The position numbers were made by a program, and so were the translations under genes. Below are positions 62,993 through 64,000 of a stretch of DNA of 64,000 nt, piece by piece. Below the pieces are notes generated by a model that was not told the DNA's origin, searched no databases, and was given only the letters and a program-made list of their open reading frames with translations. Numbering within the stretch: position 1 is the first letter of the stretch; every line of letters begins with the position of its first letter. Source of the DNA: Porticoccaceae bacterium (GTDB taxonomy: Bacteria; Pseudomonadota; Gammaproteobacteria; Pseudomonadales; Porticoccaceae); the NCBI GenBank assembly GCA_029242085.1, contig JAQWUP010000065.1, positions 87,010 to 151,009 of the forward strand, in the 5' to 3' direction.

Positions 62993-63561
62993 TAGAAACT
63001 CCGCCGCTCATTAAGAAACTATGGATACCCAACCTCTGGAATTACAATGGAAGTGCGTTGACGGCGCGAAAAAAGGAAATCTCTCAGTGCTGTTTTAAAT
63101 GCCAACTTGTACTTACAGGTTATATCCACACACCTAAGACGATGCGATTTCCATGCCAAAAATAAATTTTTGTCTTTTATTTTTTGTAAGATACTGAAAT
63201 AAATAACTAATTTTTTACACCTAGAATATTTATTAATTAATCTTGCGGTGATTTTTTTGCGGGGAAGTTCGCACCATTTTTACCAGATAGAACAATCTTG
63301 TGCACAGTCCTAGTGCGTCGACATAATCAGCCTAGATACAACTAGTACTAGTATTGAGCGCGAAGTATTTATTATTGAATAATATATAGAGAGGGAGTTT
63401 CGACAATATATGGTTGAGAAATTGAAGCTTACTTACAGGGCTTAAACGCGGGGTCCGTTAAAATCACTGCTGCACTCTGAGGGTAATTGATACTGGTGCG
63501 AGATGGAAATACCTTATTTTTTGTACGCCAACACAGAGATCTCTGCGCTGACTTTCGGAGA
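62993..63561. other. Upstream region of operon A
   Basis: No gene is supported in these 569 bases. The part nearest the operon holds a GntR-type inverted repeat (63104-63121) with a possible minus-strand -10 box TATAAC (63124-63119) next to it. The middle is very AT-rich (63150-63250). A perfect 12-bp palindrome, ACTAGTACTAGT, lies at 63341-63352. Confidence 0.5.
63104..63121. promoter_or_regulatory. Probable GntR operator upstream of operon A
   Basis: AACTTGTA-CT-TACAGGTT is an 18-base inverted repeat with one mismatch. Its core, ACTTGT-ACTT-ACAGGT, matches the site in front of the GntR-type gene (ACTTGT-CATA-ACAAGT) at 11 of 12 arm positions. It is 111 bases before the ATPase start and abuts a possible -10 box, a position suited to repression. 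Confidence 0.6.
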
Positions 63562-64000
63562 TTACCCCGGGATAACAGTATCCAAGCCAACCACCAGCAA
63601 CCCGAGGCCCGCCGACCAAATCGCGCAGGCAAGAATATCAATCAGGGTGAATTTCACAGGACCCGTGCCGCTTATACCAACCATCATTGGCACCAAACTG
63701 CGCACTGCAGTCATCAGCCGACCCACAATAATGGCCGCGGCACCGTACTTGAGAATAAAGGCCTCGCCCTTCTGCAGGCGCACTGCCTGTTTTTTGGCAA
63801 AGGCAGTATGGTGAAATTTGGGTCCAAACCAACGACCTAGATAGAAGCCCAGATGATCTGACAGGCAGGCACCGACGAATGCCAGCGGCATAATTTGGTA
63901 AATACTAACGATCTGCTCGGTGTGCAGTATGGTCGATACTGTCAATAGAATAATGCCAGAAGCCAATAAGCCAAGTCCCGGACAGGCCTCTAAAAAAGCC
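63562..64000 (-). CDS. DedA-family membrane protein (partial)
   Basis: The frame runs off the end of the window; 146 residues are visible. DedA features are FLEACPGLGLLASG at the start, GACLSDHLGFYLGRWFGPKF, the basic GRLMTAVRSLVPMMVGIS segment, and a final hydrophobic helix. The family members are membrane flippases or exchangers that affect envelope homeostasis. It is on the same strand as operon A, but separated from it by the 569-base region. Confidence 0.88.
   Translation of the reverse strand, partial: AFLEACPGLGLLASGIILLTVSTILHTEQIVSIYQIMPLAFVGACLSDHLGFYLGRWFGPKFHHTAFAKKQAVRLQKGEAFILKYGAAAIIVGRLMTAVRSLVPMMVGISGTGPVKFTLIDILACAIWSAGLGLLVVGLDTVIPG

Noticed and set aside
63487..63840. Plus-strand open frames over the DedA gene
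   Set aside because: They are antisense to a clear DedA-family coding frame and have no recognisable protein features.
1..64000. CRISPR arrays, rRNA genes, insertion sequences or a replication origin
   Set aside because: No spaced direct repeats, rRNA segments, transposase genes, dnaA boxes in clusters or terminal inverted repeats were recognised.

Overview
The window is 64 kb of a gammaproteobacterial chromosome with roughly even base composition. Gene order places it near Pseudomonadales/Cellvibrionales, and a marine SAR92/Porticoccaceae-type organism is my guess. The supporting synteny is fimX-serB, dksA-gluQ-cbrX-cbrA-cbrB-pcnB-folK, bamE/rnfH-ratA-smpB, hemA-prfA-prmC and lolB-ispE-tRNA-Gln-prs-rplY-pth-ychF, all arranged much as in Pseudomonas. 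The assignment rests on recognised gene order and protein motifs only; no search was run.

Bases 1-41,450 are mostly housekeeping. 1-8.1 kb: end of a FimX-like EAL protein, serB, an Smp-like membrane protein, cysE, a D,D-peptidase, htpX and a Rieske protein, plus three genes that are each broken by one lesion (two frameshifts, one amber stop). 8.2-18.6 kb: dksA, gluQ, the cbrXAB carbon/nitrogen control locus, a possible CrcZ-like small RNA, pcnB, folK, a deoxynucleoside kinase, panB and a glutathione peroxidase. 18.6-30 kb: two sodium symporters, fur, bamE, rnfH, ratA, smpB, cysZ, rhlB, a DoxX protein and a MATE pump. 29-41.5 kb: prmC, prfA, hemA, a TPR lipoprotein, lolB, ispE (whose end lies inside tRNA-Gln), prs, rplY, pth, ychF, an EamA transporter and a secreted beta-propeller dehydrogenase. 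A tRNA-Met and the decayed remnant of an esterase gene follow.

Bases 42,500-63,120 form an accessory island of 22 genes, all on the minus strand, in three apparent operons. Operon A (62,992 to 56,349): TauB-like ATPase, M20 deacylase, TauC-like permease, TauA-like binding protein, AtzF-like amidase, porin, terminator. Operon B (55,878 to 50,137): a binding protein with a NosL-like C-terminal domain, permease, a membrane protein with a MerT-like vicinal-cysteine motif, ATPase, SCO1-type protein, PCu(A)C copper chaperone and dihaem cytochrome c. Operon C (49,956 to 42,538): GntR/HutC-type regulator, AprA-like flavoprotein, AprB-like ferredoxin, HEAT-repeat protein, 7Fe ferredoxin, DUF971 protein, YeiH-type exporter, ferredoxin-NADP reductase and Mrp/ApbC ATPase.

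A shared inverted repeat, ACTTGT-N4-ACARGT, lies upstream of operons C and A, and a weaker copy lies upstream of operon B. This suggests that the GntR-type protein controls all three. My reading is one inducible system: it imports an amide- or sulfonate-like compound through a porin and two NitT/TauT-type ABC transporters, hydrolyses it, and oxidises or reduces a product with an AprBA-like flavoprotein fed by ferredoxin and NADPH. Copper handling is built into the second transporter operon. The substrate is not identifiable from sequence. The window ends inside a DedA-family gene.
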